A stretch of DNA of 64,000 nt from Actinomycetospora termitidis (GTDB lineage: Bacteria > Actinomycetota > Actinomycetes > Mycobacteriales > Pseudonocardiaceae), in NCBI RefSeq assembly GCF_030286555.1, contig NZ_JASVWF010000009.1, positions 62,001-126,000 of the forward strand, written 5' to 3'. Positions 1 to 9,813 of this stretch are shown here, piece by piece (the stretch's first letter is position 1; every line of letters begins with the position of its first letter). A program made the position numbers and the translations under genes. A model generated the notes under the pieces. That model had not been told where the DNA came from, searched no databases, and saw nothing but the letters and a program-made list of their open reading frames with translations.

Positions 1-1940
1 GGCACCGCGGAGCGCTTGAACTGGGCGAACTGGAAGAACCGCTGGACGAACACCTCGAGCCACCGCCGGATCTCCGGCAGGTCGTAGGCGACGCGGTCGT
101 CGTCGGGGAAGCCCGGGGGCCACGGGCCGGCCGCGGCGTCGTGCCAGGCGTGCCAGGCCAGGAAGGCGATCTTCGACGGGCGGGAGCCGTGACGGAGGAT
201 CTGCCACAGCGTGAAGTCCTGGAGGTTGTACGGCCCGATCTTCTCCTGGCTCGACTGCACCGGGGCGTCCTCGGTCGCCGGCACGAGCTCCGGGGTGATC
301 TCGGTGTCGAGCACCGACTGCAGGACCTCGCCGACCTCGTCGGAGAACTGCCCCGAGGAGATGACCCAGCGGATCAGGTGCTGGACGAGCGTCTTGGGCA
401 CGCCGCCGTTGACGTTGTAGTGCGACATCTGGTCGCCCACGCCGTACGTCGACCAGCCGAGGGCGATCTCCGAGAGGTCCCCGGTGCCCAGGACGATGCC
501 GCCGCGCTGGTTCGCGGCCCGGAACAGGTAGTCCGTCCGCAGCCCGGCCTGGACGTTCTCGAAGGTGACGTCGTACACCGGCTCGCCCTGCGAGAACGGG
601 TGGTCGAGGTTCGCGAGCATCAGCCGCGCGGTCTCGGTGATGTCGATCTCCGCGAAGGTGACCCCGAGGGCCTCGCAGAGCCGCTGCGCGTTGCCCTTGG
701 TCCGCTCGCCGGTGGCGAACCCCGGCAGCGTGAAGGCGAGGATGTCGCTGCGCGGGCGCCCGGCCCGGTCGAGCGCCCGCGCCGCCACGATCAGCGCGTG
801 GGTGGAGTCGAGCCCCCCGGACACCCCGATCACGATCTTCGGCTGGTTGATCGCCCGCATCCGCTGCTCGAGCCCGGACACCTGGATCGAGTAGGCCTCG
901 TAGCAGTCCTGCTCGAGCCGCGCCGGGTCGGCGGGCACGAACGGGAAGCGCTCGACCTCGCGGCGCAGCCCCAGGTCGCCGTCGGGCGGATCGAGCGTGA
1001 ACTCGACCGTCCGCCAGTCGGCCAGCCGGTCGGCGTGCTGGCGCCGGTTGTCGTCGAACGTGCCCATCCGCAGCCGCTCGGAGCGCAGTAGGTCCAGGTC
1101 GACGTCGGCGACGCAGTGCCGCTGCCCGTCGGGGAAGCGCTCGGTGTCGGCGAGGAGCCGCCCGTTCTCGTGGACGGAGGTCTGGCCGTCCCACGCGAGG
1201 TCGGTGGTCGACTCGCCCTCGCCCGCGGCGGCGTAGACATACGCGGCGGCGCACCGGGCGGAGGACGACTTCGTGAGCAGCTGCCGGTCGTCCGCGCGGG
1301 CGACCGTGATCGGGCTGCCGCTGAGGTTGGCCAGGACGGTGGCCCCGGCCAGCGCGGCCTCGGCGCTGGGCGGCACCGGGACGAACATGTCCTCGCAGAT
1401 CTCCACGTGCAGCACGAGACCGGGCACGTCGGTCGCGGCGAAGAGCAGGTCGGCCCCGAAGGGCACGTCGACGCCGTCCACCCGGATCGTGCCGTGCTGG
1501 TCGTCGCCCGCAGCGGCCTGCCGCCGCTCGTAGAACTCGCGGTAGGTCGGCAGGTAGGACTTCGGGGCGACCCCCAGGACCCGTCCGCGGTGGACCACGA
1601 CCGCGCAGTTGTACATCCGGTGCCGGTGGCGCAGCGGGGCGCCGACGACGAGCACCGGGTCCAGCGCCGCGGTCCGCTCCACGAGCGCCGCGAGCGCACG
1701 CTCCACCTCGTCGAGCAGGGTGTCCTGCAGCAGCAGGTCCTCGATCGAGTACCCGGAGAGCGTCAGCTCGGGGAACACGACGAGCGCGGCACCCTCGTCG
1801 TGGCACGTCCGCGCCATCTCGACGACCGCGTCGGCGTTCGCGGGAGGATCCGCGAGCGAGGTGCGCAGCGTCGCGGCCGCCACACGGGCGAACCCGTGGC
1901 GGTAGGCGTTCCTGAAGTCGTACGAGCCGATCGCGGGCAA
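1..1940 (-). CDS. nadE: Glutamine-dependent NAD+ synthetase, 3' end outside window
   Basis: Makes NAD+ from deamido-NAD+, ATP and glutamine-derived ammonia in the cytoplasm. The N-terminal nitrilase-type glutaminase domain is visible with the Glu-Lys-Cys triad at E58 (VFPELTLSGYS), K127 and C182 (VEICEDMF). The C-terminal synthetase domain carries the PP-loop SGGLDST near residue 370. The start is taken as TTG at 1940 because the sequence MPAIGSYDFRNAYRHGF matches the family N-terminus and a GGGAGGG lies 7 bases before it. The first 646 codons are present and the last few dozen residues run off the left edge. In M. tuberculosis nadE lies near proB; here it sits beyond tig, so local order differs. 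Confidence 0.95.
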   Translation of the reverse strand, partial: MPAIGSYDFRNAYRHGFARVAAATLRTSLADPPANADAVVEMARTCHDEGAALVVFPELTLSGYSIEDLLLQDTLLDEVERALAALVERTAALDPVLVVGAPLRHRHRMYNCAVVVHRGRVLGVAPKSYLPTYREFYERRQAAAGDDQHGTIRVDGVDVPFGADLLFAATDVPGLVLHVEICEDMFVPVPPSAEAALAGATVLANLSGSPITVARADDRQLLTKSSSARCAAAYVYAAAGEGESTTDLAWDGQTSVHENGRLLADTERFPDGQRHCVADVDLDLLRSERLRMGTFDDNRRQHADRLADWRTVEFTLDPPDGDLGLRREVERFPFVPADPARLEQDCYEAYSIQVSGLEQRMRAINQPKIVIGVSGGLDSTHALIVAARALDRAGRPRSDILAFTLPGFATGERTKGNAQRLCEALGVTFAEIDITETARLMLANLDHPFSQGEPVYDVTFENVQAGLRTDYLFRAANQRGGIVLGTGDLSEIALGWSTYGVGDQMSHYNVNGGVPKTLVQHLIRWVISSGQFSDEVGEVLQSVLDTEITPELVPATEDAPVQSSQEKIGPYNLQDFTLWQILRHGSRPSKIAFLAWHAWHDAAAGPWPPGFPDDDRVAYDLPEIRRWLEVFVQRFFQFAQFKRSAV

Positions 1941-2063
1941 CGGTGGTCCCTCCCGGTGATCACTCCGCGTGCGACCGCAGTGTGCCCGACGGGTCCGACA
2001 TCGACGCCCGGAAAAGCGGGTGACCGGGACGGGGCCCCGACTCCCCGGCCCCGGTCGGGTGCC

Positions 2064-2171
2064 TCAGCGGCGCTTCGCGGGACGCCGGCGCTTCGTGCCG
2101 TAGCCCGCCATGACGTCGAAGACGCCGAGGACGCGCTCGAACGCGCGTCCGGCCCTGCGCAACCTGCTCAT
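2064..2171 (-). CDS. Small basic protein, 35 aa, hypothetical
   Basis: A short ORF between nadE and the aldo/keto reductase on the same strand. It encodes [20 protein letters not shown] followed by a basic tail ending [17 protein letters not shown] lies about 11 bases before the ATG, which is a little far. The composition (mid hydrophobic helix, strongly basic end) resembles the many small basic proteins of actinomycetes, but no family is recognised. It could equally be noncoding. Confidence 0.3.
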   Translation of the reverse strand: MSRLRRAGRAFERVLGVFDVMAGYGTKRRRPAKRR

Positions 2172-2245
2172 CGCGGATCTGCCCTTCCGGTCGACTCCGT
2201 GCGGCGCCGACGGTCCCAGACGAGATCCGTGTGAGGCCGAGGGGG

Positions 2246-3163
2246 TCAGACCCACGCCATCGCGCGGCGGTACGTCCAGTACTCGCCCACGGGCTGCGCG
2301 AGCGAGGTCAGCTCGGCGAGCTCGTCGTCGGACAAGGTCACCGGCGCGAGGTTGGCCGCCAGCTGCCCCGGATCCGCGGCCCCGGACAGCACCACGTCGA
2401 CGAACGGCTGCGCGGCGATCGCCGCGAGCGCCACCGCGTCCGCGCCGACCCCGTGCGCCGCGGCGACGCGCGCGAGCGGGGCGGGCGGGTCGACCACCAG
2501 CCGACCGTTGGCGACGCCCTCCTTGACCAGCACCCGCACGCCATCGTCGTGCGCGCTCGCCAGGGCGTCCCCGACCGAGGTCTCCAGGAGGTTCCACGTC
2601 GACTGCACCGCGGTGAACAGCGGCTCGCCGCCCACCCGCAGCGCGAGCCCGCGACCCACCGCGTCGGCCTGGTCGGGACCCGACGTCGAGAACCCGAGGC
2701 GCACCCCGCCGTCCCGCAGCCCGCCCAGCGCCTCCAGCAGCGGCCCGTCGTCGAACAGCGGGGAGTCCGTGGTCAGCGAGTGCACCTGGTAGAGGTCCGG
2801 CACGCCGAGCGTCGCCCGGGTCTCGGCCCACTGCGTGCGGAAGTGGTCGAGCGTGTGCTCCTTCACCTCGTGGACCTCGGCGTCGGGGTCCCAGCCCGCG
2901 GTGTAGCGGTAGCCCCACTTGCTGGAGACGGTGCATTCCCGACGACGGGTCGGGTGCGCGGCGAACCAGGCGCCCAGGAACTCCTCCGCACGGCCGTAGG
3001 ACCGGGCGGCGTCGAAGGCCCGCACGCCGGCGTCCCAGGCGGCGTCGAGGGTGGCGTGGGCGAGGGCGCGCAGCTCGTCGACCGAGCGGTGCACGCCGTC
3101 GCGACCGACGTTGACGTAGGTCGGCCGGCCGAGCGCGGCCAGGCCCAGCGCGAACTCCGTCAT
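2246..3163 (-). CDS. Aldo/keto reductase
   Basis: A 305-residue NAD(P)H-dependent oxidoreductase of the aldo/keto reductase superfamily, a single TIM barrel in the cytoplasm. The catalytic tetrad is visible: D51 and Y56 in [15 protein letters not shown]82 in SSKWGYRY and H128 in LYQVHSL. The substrate cannot be told from sequence; members of this size act on sugars, aldehydes or ketones. The ATG at 3163 has no clear Shine-Dalgarno but is preceded six bases upstream by TAGGCT, suggesting a leaderless transcript. It diverges from tig across 172 bp. Confidence 0.9.
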   Translation of the reverse strand: MTEFALGLAALGRPTYVNVGRDGVHRSVDELRALAHATLDAAWDAGVRAFDAARSYGRAEEFLGAWFAAHPTRRRECTVSSKWGYRYTAGWDPDAEVHEVKEHTLDHFRTQWAETRATLGVPDLYQVHSLTTDSPLFDDGPLLEALGGLRDGGVRLGFSTSGPDQADAVGRGLALRVGGEPLFTAVQSTWNLLETSVGDALASAHDDGVRVLVKEGVANGRLVVDPPAPLARVAAAHGVGADAVALAAIAAQPFVDVVLSGAADPGQLAANLAPVTLSDDELAELTSLAQPVGEYWTYRRAMAWV

Positions 3164-3169
3164 CGCTCC

Positions 3170-3175
3170 AGCCTA
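3170..3175 (-). promoter_or_regulatory. -10 element TAGGCT for leaderless aldo/keto reductase
   Basis: On the minus strand TAGGCT is followed by six bases and then the ATG at 3163. This TANNNT-to-start spacing is the pattern of actinobacterial leaderless mRNAs, and no Shine-Dalgarno is present. Confidence 0.5.
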
Positions 3176-3335
3176 TCCATCGGCCCTGGTCAGGGCCGCC
3201 ACGGCGCGATGTCGGGGGGCACGTCTAGACTCGCGGCCAACGCCCGGGCGGGTGTCGACGTCGAGGCCCCTGACGGGTCACCGTCGTACACCCCCGGCGC
3301 GCGATCGAGAAGTCCCGCCCGGAGGAGAACGAGCT

Positions 3336-4853
3336 GTGAAGTCCACCGTCGAGCACCTGTCGCCGACGCGCGTCCGTCTCGCCGTCGAGGTGCCGTTCGA
3401 CGAGCTCAAGCCGACCTTCGACCAGGCGTACAAGAAGATCGCCCAGCAGGTCCGCATCCCCGGCTTCCGCCCGGGGAAGGCCCCCGCCCGCATCCTCGAC
3501 CAGCGGCTCGGCCGCGGGGTGGTCCTCGAGGAGGTCGTCAACACCGCGGTGCCGCAGAAGTACGGCGAGGCGGTCGGCGAGGCGGAGCTGAATCCCCTGG
3601 GTCAGCCCGAGATCGAGGTCACCTCGATCGACGACGGCGACAAGATCGCCTTCACCGCCGAGGTCGACGTCCGGCCCGAGATCGCGCTGCCCGACTACTC
3701 GACGATCTCGGTGTCGGTGGACTCGGCCGAGGTCACCGACGACGACGTCGACGATCAGCTGACGGGCCTGCAGGCGCGCTTCGGCACGCTCAGCGGCGTC
3801 CAGCGCCCGGCGCAGACCGACGACTTCGTGGTCATCGACCTGTCGGCCACCGTCGGCGGCGAGGCCCTCGAGGAGGCCCAGGCGTCCGGGATGAGCCACC
3901 AGGTCGGTTCCGGCCAGCTCATCGAGGGCCTCGACGAGGCCCTCGAGGGCATGTCCGCGGACGAGACCAAGACCTTCACGACGAAGCTCGTCGCGGGCGA
4001 CCACGCCGGCGAGGAGGCCGAGGTCACGGTCACGGTCTCGCAGGTCAAGGAGCGCCAGCTCCCGGAGGCCGACGACGAGTTCGCCCAGCTGGCGAGCGAG
4101 TTCGACACGCTCGACGAGCTCAAGGCCGACCTGCGCGAACGCCACGGCCGGGTGAAGAAGATGGAGCAGGCCGGCCAGGCGCGCGACAAGGTGCTCGAGG
4201 CGCTGCTCGAGGCGGCCGACATCCCCGCGCCGCAGGGCGTCGTCGACTCCGAGGTCGAGGTGCGCGCCCACGAGGCCGTGCACGAGTTCGACCACGACGA
4301 GGACGCGCTCACGAAGTACGTCGAGTCCCAGGGCCAGACCCGCGAGGAGTTCGACACCGAGCTGCGCACCACGGCCGAGCAGGCCGTGCGGACCCAGCTG
4401 CTGCTCGACGAGATCGCCGAGAAGGGCGAGATCCAGGTCGACCAGCAGGAGCTGATGGAGCGCATCTTCATGCAGGCGCAGCGCTTCGGCATCAGCCCCG
4501 AGGAGTACATCCAGCAGGCCCAGCAGGCCAATCAGCTCGGCGCGATCTTCGCCGACGTGCGTCGCGGCAAGGCGCTGGCCTCGGTGGTCCAGGCCGCCAC
4601 GATCCTCGGCCCAGACGGCGAGGAGCTCGACCTCTCCGAGCTGTTCGGCACCGCACAGCCGGAGGCCGGCGACGAGGCCACCGACGCGGCCGAGGTCGCC
4701 GACGAGACCGCGACCGCCGCGTCGGGCTCGGACCAGGACGAGGACGCCGTCGTCGTCGAGTCCGCGGACGCCGCGGCCGGTCCGTCCGACGAGGCCACCG
4801 AGGTCGCGGACGCCGACACCGCCGCGAGCACCTCCTCCGCTCCCCAGGCCTGA
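3336..4853 (+). CDS. tig: Trigger factor, ribosome-associated chaperone/prolyl isomerase
   Basis: Binds near the ribosomal exit tunnel and folds nascent chains. The 505-residue protein has the N-terminal ribosome-binding domain with the signature [10 protein letters not shown] (about residues 40-50), a central FKBP-type PPIase domain and the long helical C-terminal domain. The last 70 or so residues are a low-complexity acidic tail rich in Ala, Asp and Glu, a feature of actinobacterial trigger factors. The GTG at 3336 is chosen because GGAGGAG lies 8 bases upstream and the protein then begins with the conserved [14 protein letters not shown]. It is followed by clpP1 after 143 bp, the usual tig-clpP-clpX order. 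Confidence 0.96.
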   Translation: MKSTVEHLSPTRVRLAVEVPFDELKPTFDQAYKKIAQQVRIPGFRPGKAPARILDQRLGRGVVLEEVVNTAVPQKYGEAVGEAELNPLGQPEIEVTSIDDGDKIAFTAEVDVRPEIALPDYSTISVSVDSAEVTDDDVDDQLTGLQARFGTLSGVQRPAQTDDFVVIDLSATVGGEALEEAQASGMSHQVGSGQLIEGLDEALEGMSADETKTFTTKLVAGDHAGEEAEVTVTVSQVKERQLPEADDEFAQLASEFDTLDELKADLRERHGRVKKMEQAGQARDKVLEALLEAADIPAPQGVVDSEVEVRAHEAVHEFDHDEDALTKYVESQGQTREEFDTELRTTAEQAVRTQLLLDEIAEKGEIQVDQQELMERIFMQAQRFGISPEEYIQQAQQANQLGAIFADVRRGKALASVVQAATILGPDGEELDLSELFGTAQPEAGDEATDAAEVADETATAASGSDQDEDAVVVESADAAAGPSDEATEVADADTAASTSSAPQA

Positions 4854-4861
4854 GTCCCGTC

Positions 4862-4909
4862 CGGGCGCGTGTGCCCACAGCGGCTGTGCCCACAGCGAAC
4901 ACGCGCCCG
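4862..4909 (+). terminator. Long dyad with tandem repeats between tig and clpP1
   Basis: Perfect 11-bp inverted arms CGGGCGCGTGT (4862-4872) and ACACGCGCCCG (4899-4909) enclose a loop that contains two direct copies of TGTGCCCACAGCG (4870-4882 and 4885-4897). The dyad could end tig transcription. No T-run follows. The repeats could instead be binding sites for a regulator of clpP1P2. Confidence 0.5.
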
Positions 4910-4996
4910 GGACGGACGTTCCCGGCGGTGTCGATCGTTAGGGTCGATGGCAGCGCTGCGTCAGGTACCCCCAACACCCAAGGAAAGCAGGGACAG

Positions 4997-5632
4997 GTGA
5001 GCCAGCACCTCTCCGATCCGTCCGGGGCGGTCATGCGGTCCGCCGGCGGGTCGATGACGCTCAACGACTCGGTCTACGAGCGCCTCCTGCGGGAACGGAT
5101 CATCGTTCTCGGCCAGGAGGTCAACGACACCATCGCGAACCAGATCTCCGCGCAGCTCCTCCTGCTGTCCGCGGAGGACCCGAACACCGACATCACGCTC
5201 TACATCAACTCGCCGGGCGGCTCGGTCTCGGCCGGCATGGCGATCTACGACACCATGCAGTGGATCGAGCCCGACGTCTCCACCGTGGCGATGGGCCTCG
5301 CGGCCTCCATGGGGCAGTTCCTGCTCTCCGCGGGCGCCCCCGGCAAGCGGCTCGCCCTGCCGCACGCGCAGATCATGATGCACCAGCCCTCCGGCGGCCT
5401 CGGCGGCACGGAAACCGACATCACGATCCGCGCGGAGTCGTTGCGCAAGCTCAAGCGCCAGCTCGCCGAGCTGATCGCCGAGCACACCGGGCAGACCTTC
5501 GAGCAGATCACGGCCGACTCCGACCGTGACCGCTGGTTCGACCCGTACGAGGCGCAGGAGTACGGCTTCATCGACCACGTCGTGACCCGGGCGAGCGAGA
5601 CCCGCTCGAACGGCAACGGCACCAGCGCCTGA
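4997..5632 (+). CDS. clpP1: ATP-dependent Clp protease proteolytic subunit 1
   Basis: Serine peptidase subunit that assembles, in actinobacteria, as a mixed ClpP1P2 barrel fed by ClpX or ClpC. From the GTG at 4997 the protein has 211 residues, with the triad S104 (LAASMGQF), H129 (MMHQPSGG) and D178 (DSDRDRWF). An in-frame ATG at 5033 is an alternative start; the N-terminus is processed anyway. AGGAAAG lies 9 bases before the GTG. clpP2 starts 11 bp downstream, so the two form an operon, as expected for subunits that must be made together. Confidence 0.96.
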   Translation: MSQHLSDPSGAVMRSAGGSMTLNDSVYERLLRERIIVLGQEVNDTIANQISAQLLLLSAEDPNTDITLYINSPGGSVSAGMAIYDTMQWIEPDVSTVAMGLAASMGQFLLSAGAPGKRLALPHAQIMMHQPSGGLGGTETDITIRAESLRKLKRQLAELIAEHTGQTFEQITADSDRDRWFDPYEAQEYGFIDHVVTRASETRSNGNGTSA

Positions 5633-5643
5633 GGAGACGCACC

Positions 5644-6297
5644 ATGAGTGAGCTTCACGTTCCGGGTGGGCGTGCCGCGGCGTCGCCGGAGGCCCGCTAC
5701 ATCCTGCCGTCGTTCGTCGAGCGGACGAGCTACGGCGTGAAGGAGTCGAACCCCTACAACAAGCTCTTCGAGGAACGGATCATCTTCCTCGGGGTGCAGA
5801 TCGACGACGCGTCCGCGAACGACGTCATGGCGCAGTTGCTGTTCCTGGAGTCCAACGACCCGGACCGCGACATCACCATGTACATCAACTCGCCGGGCGG
5901 CTCGTTCACCGCGCTCATGGCGATCTACGACACCATGCAGTACGTCCGGCCGGACATCGCGACGGTCTGCCTCGGGCAGGCCGCCTCGGCCGCGGCGGTC
6001 GTGCTCGCCGCCGGTGCCCCGGGCAAGCGCCTCGCCGTGCCGAACGCGCGCGTGATGATCCACCAGCCGGCCACCGAGGGCTTCTACGGGCAGGCCTCCG
6101 ACCTGGAGATCCAGGCCAACGAGATCACCCGCATGCGCCGGCTGCTCGAGACGACGCTCGCGAACCACACCAACCGCACCGCGGAGCAGGTTCGCGAGGA
6201 CATCGAGCGCGACAAGATCCTGACGGCCGACGAGGCCAAGGACTACGGGATCATCGACGACGTCGTGGCCAGCCGGAAGCTCTCGGCGAACCGGTAG
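5644..6297 (+). CDS. clpP2: ATP-dependent Clp protease proteolytic subunit 2
   Basis: Second ClpP paralogue, 217 residues, with the triad S115 ([10 protein letters not shown]), H140 ([10 protein letters not shown]) and D190 (IERDKILT). The [20 protein letters not shown] segment near the N-terminus is typical of actinobacterial ClpP2. A GAGGAGACGC Shine-Dalgarno sits directly before the ATG. The gene is cotranscribed with clpP1 and is followed by a strong hairpin, so clpX may have its own promoter. Confidence 0.96.
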   Translation: MSELHVPGGRAAASPEARYILPSFVERTSYGVKESNPYNKLFEERIIFLGVQIDDASANDVMAQLLFLESNDPDRDITMYINSPGGSFTALMAIYDTMQYVRPDIATVCLGQAASAAAVVLAAGAPGKRLAVPNARVMIHQPATEGFYGQASDLEIQANEITRMRRLLETTLANHTNRTAEQVREDIERDKILTADEAKDYGIIDDVVASRKLSANR

Positions 6298-6303
6298 CCG
6301 CAC

Positions 6304-6335
6304 GCGGTGGGTGGTCGGCGACGACCGCCCACCGC
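6304..6335 (+). terminator. Hairpin after clpP2
   Basis: Arms GCGGTGGGTGGTCG and CGACCGCCCACCGC pair at 13 of 14 positions around a GCGA loop. It lies directly after the clpP2 stop and has no T-run, like most hairpin terminators in this window. Confidence 0.65.
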
Positions 6336-6495
6336 GTCGCCCGGCCGGGACGGCGCGTCGCCACCGGTCTCGGGCACACGACCAGCAGGATCGCCGCACC
6401 CCGAAGCCTCCCGCCCCGGCGGATCCGACGGGTACGGTCAATCACGACAGCGCGCACCGTCCGGGTGCGCCGGATGGGACACGGGGTCTGCTGCG

Positions 6496-7782
6496 ATGGC
6501 ACGCATCGGTGACGGCGGGGACCTGCTGAAGTGCTCGTTCTGCGGAAAGAGCCAGAAGCAGGTCAAGAAGCTCATCGCCGGGCCCGGCGTGTACATCTGC
6601 GACGAGTGCATCGACCTCTGCAACGAGATCATCGAGGAGGAGCTCGCCGAGGCCGGTGAGGTCAAGCTCGACGAGCTCCCGAAGCCCACCGAGATCCACG
6701 AGTTCCTCGACCAGTACGTCATCGGTCAGGACGACACGAAGAAGACGCTCTCGGTCGCCGTCTACAACCACTACAAGCGGGTGCAGGCGGGGGAGAAGAA
6801 CCGGGAGAACGCCCGGAGCGACGACACCGTCGAGCTGGCGAAGTCGAACATCCTCATGCTCGGCCCCACGGGCTGCGGCAAGACCTACCTCGCCCAGACC
6901 CTCGCGAAGCTGCTGAACGTCCCCTTCGCGATCGCGGACGCCACGGCCCTCACCGAGGCCGGGTACGTCGGCGAGGACGTCGAGAACATCCTGCTGAAGC
7001 TGATCCAGGCCGCGGACTACGACGTCAAGCGTGCCGAGACCGGCATCATCTACATCGACGAGGTCGACAAGATCGCCCGCAAGTCGGAGAACCCGTCGAT
7101 CACCCGCGACGTCTCCGGCGAGGGCGTCCAGCAGGCCCTCCTGAAGATCCTCGAGGGCACGACGGCGAGCGTGCCCCCGCAGGGCGGGCGCAAGCACCCG
7201 CACCAGGAGTTCATCCAGATCGACACGACGAACGTCCTGTTCATCGTGGCCGGGGCCTTCGCGGGCCTCGAGAAGATCATCGCCGAGCGCGTGGGCAAGG
7301 GCGGCCTCGGCTTCGGCGCGGACATCCGGTCGAAGGCCGAGATGGAGTCTGCGGAGTCGTTCGGCGACACCATGCCCGAGGACCTCATCAAGTTCGGCCT
7401 GATCCCCGAGTTCATCGGCCGTGTGCCGGTGATGGCGTCGGTGTCGAACCTCGACAAGCCCAGCCTGGTGCAGATCCTCACCGAGCCGCGCAACGCGCTG
7501 GTGAAGCAGTACCAGAAGCTGTTCGAGATGGACGGCGTCGAGCTCGAGTTCGACCCGGCCTCCCTCGAGGCCATCGCCGACCAGGCCATCCTGCGCGGCA
7601 CCGGCGCGCGTGGTTTGCGGGCGATCATGGAAGAGGTCCTGAACCCCGTCATGTACGACATCCCCAGCCGCGACGACGTCGCCAAGGTGGTCGTCACCGA
7701 GCAGACGGTCAAGGACAACGTCAACCCGACGATCGTCCCGCGCCAGCCGTCCCGGCGGGAGCGCCGCGACAAGTCGGCCTGA
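6496..7782 (+). CDS. clpX: Clp protease ATP-binding unfoldase subunit ClpX
   Basis: AAA+ unfoldase that recognises tagged substrates and threads them into ClpP1P2. The 428-residue protein has an N-terminal zinc-binding domain with C13, C16, C35 and C38, the Walker A GPTGCGKT (123-130), the Walker [10 protein letters not shown] and pore-loop GYVGED. The ATG at 6496 gives the conserved start [18 protein letters not shown]; no strong Shine-Dalgarno precedes it. It lies 198 bp after clpP2 and ends at a very strong hairpin. Confidence 0.97.
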   Translation: MARIGDGGDLLKCSFCGKSQKQVKKLIAGPGVYICDECIDLCNEIIEEELAEAGEVKLDELPKPTEIHEFLDQYVIGQDDTKKTLSVAVYNHYKRVQAGEKNRENARSDDTVELAKSNILMLGPTGCGKTYLAQTLAKLLNVPFAIADATALTEAGYVGEDVENILLKLIQAADYDVKRAETGIIYIDEVDKIARKSENPSITRDVSGEGVQQALLKILEGTTASVPPQGGRKHPHQEFIQIDTTNVLFIVAGAFAGLEKIIAERVGKGGLGFGADIRSKAEMESAESFGDTMPEDLIKFGLIPEFIGRVPVMASVSNLDKPSLVQILTEPRNALVKQYQKLFEMDGVELEFDPASLEAIADQAILRGTGARGLRAIMEEVLNPVMYDIPSRDDVAKVVVTEQTVKDNVNPTIVPRQPSRRERRDKSA

Positions 7783-7798
7783 GCCGCACCCGGACCCT

Positions 7799-7842
7799 GA
7801 ACGGGCCGCTCATCACCTTCTTGCGTGATGAACGGCCCGTTC
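7799..7842 (+). terminator. Strong hairpin after clpX
   Basis: Two 18-base arms, GAACGGGCCGCTCATCAC and GTGATGAACGGCCCGTTC, pair at 17 of 18 positions around an 8-base loop. It lies between the convergent clpX and esterase genes and could stop both. Confidence 0.8.
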
Positions 7843-7865
7843 GCTTGTCACCGGGGGAGCCGCGC

Positions 7866-8813
7866 CTACAGGTGCGGGAACGCCGTCGACGACGAGGCCG
7901 GCCCGAACGGCAGCGGCGACGGCGCGACGTGCTGACCCAGGAACGCGATCACCTGCGGCAGGATCGTCGCGTAGTACGACCCGGTGTGCGCCCCGGGACC
8001 GATCCGCGAGTACTGCGGGCGCGCCACGTCGATGTAGCGCCGCACGGCCGGGGCGAACGCGTCGCGGTCGCCGCACCACATCCCCGTCGGGGTGCCGGCG
8101 AGCTCGGGGTAGAAGCGCAGCGGGTCGTTCGCGATCCAGTCGGCGGCGCCGGCGAACGGCCGCCGCGCGGCGACCGCCCAGTCGAGGAACAGGCCCGGGG
8201 ACATCGCGGCGACCGCCTTTACGGGGGTCTGCCGCTGCACCCGGGCCCGGGCGTACATCAGCGCGCCCGCCCCGCCCATGGACACCCCGCTCGCGAGCAC
8301 GGGGACGCCGGCGGTCTCCCGCGCCATGCCCCGCTCACCCAGCCACACGGGCAGCTCGTCGAGCAGCATCCGCATCGGGTCGTCGCCGGGGCGGAACGGG
8401 TGCCAGTAGTTGTCCCCGCCGTCGAGCGCGGCGACCGCGAACCGCGGGACCCCGGACGCCCAGGCCGTGCCCAGCGCGCGGCGCATCCCGGGGTCGCCCC
8501 ACCAGAGCGCGTTGCCGCCCAGCCCGTGCAGGCCGACGGCCACCGGGAGGGTCGTGCGGTCGACCCCCGCGGGCGCGGTGATCACCAGCCGGACGGAGCG
8601 GTTCCGCGCCGCGGAGCGCACCCACTCCACGGTGGCGACCGCGTCCGGCGCGCGCGGGGGACGTGGCGCCGCCGGGACACGCTGCGGGATCGGCGCGGGG
8701 GTCTCGAACGAGCCGGCGAGAGACGTGGCGCCCGCGGCCAGCGCGCCCGCTCCGAGGACGGCGCCACCGCCGACGAGGAGCCGTCGACGGCTCACCCGCT
8801 GCTGCCCCGACAC
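7866..8813 (-). CDS. Exported alpha/beta hydrolase (esterase), Tat signal
   Basis: A 315-residue secreted hydrolase. The N-terminus has a twin-arginine-like signal (SRRRLLVGGGAVLGAGALAA). The alpha/beta hydrolase core shows GLHGLGG for the oxyanion hole, the nucleophile S178 in GVSMGG, an acid candidate D249 or D251 in WCGDRDAF and H276 in GAHTGSYY. The fold resembles esterase D/mycolyltransferase-like enzymes; the substrate is unknown. It lies 60 bp downstream of fdhD on the same strand and may share its transcript. The functional link is not evident. Confidence 0.85.
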   Translation of the reverse strand: MSGQQRVSRRRLLVGGGAVLGAGALAAGATSLAGSFETPAPIPQRVPAAPRPPRAPDAVATVEWVRSAARNRSVRLVITAPAGVDRTTLPVAVGLHGLGGNALWWGDPGMRRALGTAWASGVPRFAVAALDGGDNYWHPFRPGDDPMRMLLDELPVWLGERGMARETAGVPVLASGVSMGGAGALMYARARVQRQTPVKAVAAMSPGLFLDWAVAARRPFAGAADWIANDPLRFYPELAGTPTGMWCGDRDAFAPAVRRYIDVARPQYSRIGPGAHTGSYYATILPQVIAFLGQHVAPSPLPFGPASSSTAFPHL

Positions 8814-8873
8814 ACCTCTCCCCTCGACCCCGCCGTTCTCCTGACGCGGTATCGGATCCGGCGTCGGGCGACG

Positions 8874-9716
8874 TTACCCAGGATCCTCGTCGACCCCGGT
8901 CACGCGGGAGGCCCCCGCGTAGATGTTCATCGACCGGCCACGCAGGAAGCCGACCAGCGTCATGCCTGCGTCCTCGGCCATCTCGGCGGCGAGCGACGAC
9001 GGCGCCGACACCGCGGCCAGCGCGGGGATCCCGGCCATCACGGCCTTCTGGGTCAGCTCGAACGACGCCCGTCCCGAGACCATGAGCACCGTACCGGCGG
9101 CGGGTACCGCGCCGGCGAGCAGGGCGTGCCCGATGACCTTGTCCACCGCGTTGTGCCGGCCGACGTCCTCACGGACCGCGAGGAGGGTGCCGTCGGCGCG
9201 GAACAGGCCGGCGCCGTGCAGCCCGCCGGTCGAGTCGAACACCTTCTGCGCGGCACGCAGGGAGTCCGGGAGGGAGAACAGGACCTCGGCGGGGATCGTC
9301 ACCGGGTCGTCGGCGGGGGAGAAGGCGGTGCGGGTGCGGACGGCGTCGAGCGAGGCCTTGCCGCAGACCCCGCAGCTCGAGGTCGTGTAGAAGCGCCGCT
9401 CCACCGAGTCGTCCGGCGGGGCGACGCCCGGGGCCAGAGCGAGGTCGAGGACGTTGTAGGTGTTGCGCCCGGTGTCGTCGACCGAGTCGCAATAGCGCGC
9501 CGTCGCGATGTCCTCGGCCGAGGTGATGACGCCCTCGGTGAGCAGGAAGCCGTGGGCGAGCTCGACGTCGTGCCCCGGGGTGCGCATCGTCACCGCGAGC
9601 GGCTTCCCGTCGATCCGGAGCTCGAGGGGTTCCTCGGCCGCGAGGGCGTCCGGGCGGCGGGCCACGCCCTGCTCGCGCACGCGGGTGACGGGGCGACGGA
9701 CGGTCACTCTGCCCAT
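8874..9716 (-). CDS. fdhD: Formate dehydrogenase sulfurtransferase FdhD
   Basis: Transfers sulfur from the cysteine desulfurase to the molybdenum cofactor of formate dehydrogenase, a step needed for enzyme activity. From the ATG at 9716 the protein has 280 residues with the sulfur-carrying pair C115 and C118 in TSSCGVCGK, and conserved [10 protein letters not shown] and SGRASFEL segments. The start is chosen because GAGGTG lies about 8 bases upstream; a longer reading to 9761 lacks support. It is divergent from an OFA-family transporter, which suggests a formate/oxalate module, although no formate dehydrogenase is in the window. Confidence 0.93.
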   Translation of the reverse strand: MGRVTVRRPVTRVREQGVARRPDALAAEEPLELRIDGKPLAVTMRTPGHDVELAHGFLLTEGVITSAEDIATARYCDSVDDTGRNTYNVLDLALAPGVAPPDDSVERRFYTTSSCGVCGKASLDAVRTRTAFSPADDPVTIPAEVLFSLPDSLRAAQKVFDSTGGLHGAGLFRADGTLLAVREDVGRHNAVDKVIGHALLAGAVPAAGTVLMVSGRASFELTQKAVMAGIPALAAVSAPSSLAAEMAEDAGMTLVGFLRGRSMNIYAGASRVTGVDEDPG

Positions 9717-9813
9717 GGGGGACACCTCGCTCGAATGGTGGGACCCGGACGACGGTGACATAGTCGCGGCGTCACACGCCCGTCACACACGGTTGCGCCC
9801 GTAGGAGGTCGCT

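Noticed and set aside
3252-3335. Longer N-terminus for trigger factor
   Set aside because: The GTG at 3336 has a perfect Shine-Dalgarno and begins the conserved sequence; upstream residues are Pro/Arg-rich shadow.
9717-9761. Fifteen extra residues on FdhD
   Set aside because: The ATG at 9716 has GAGGTG at good spacing, and the extension is Ser/His-rich and unlike the family.
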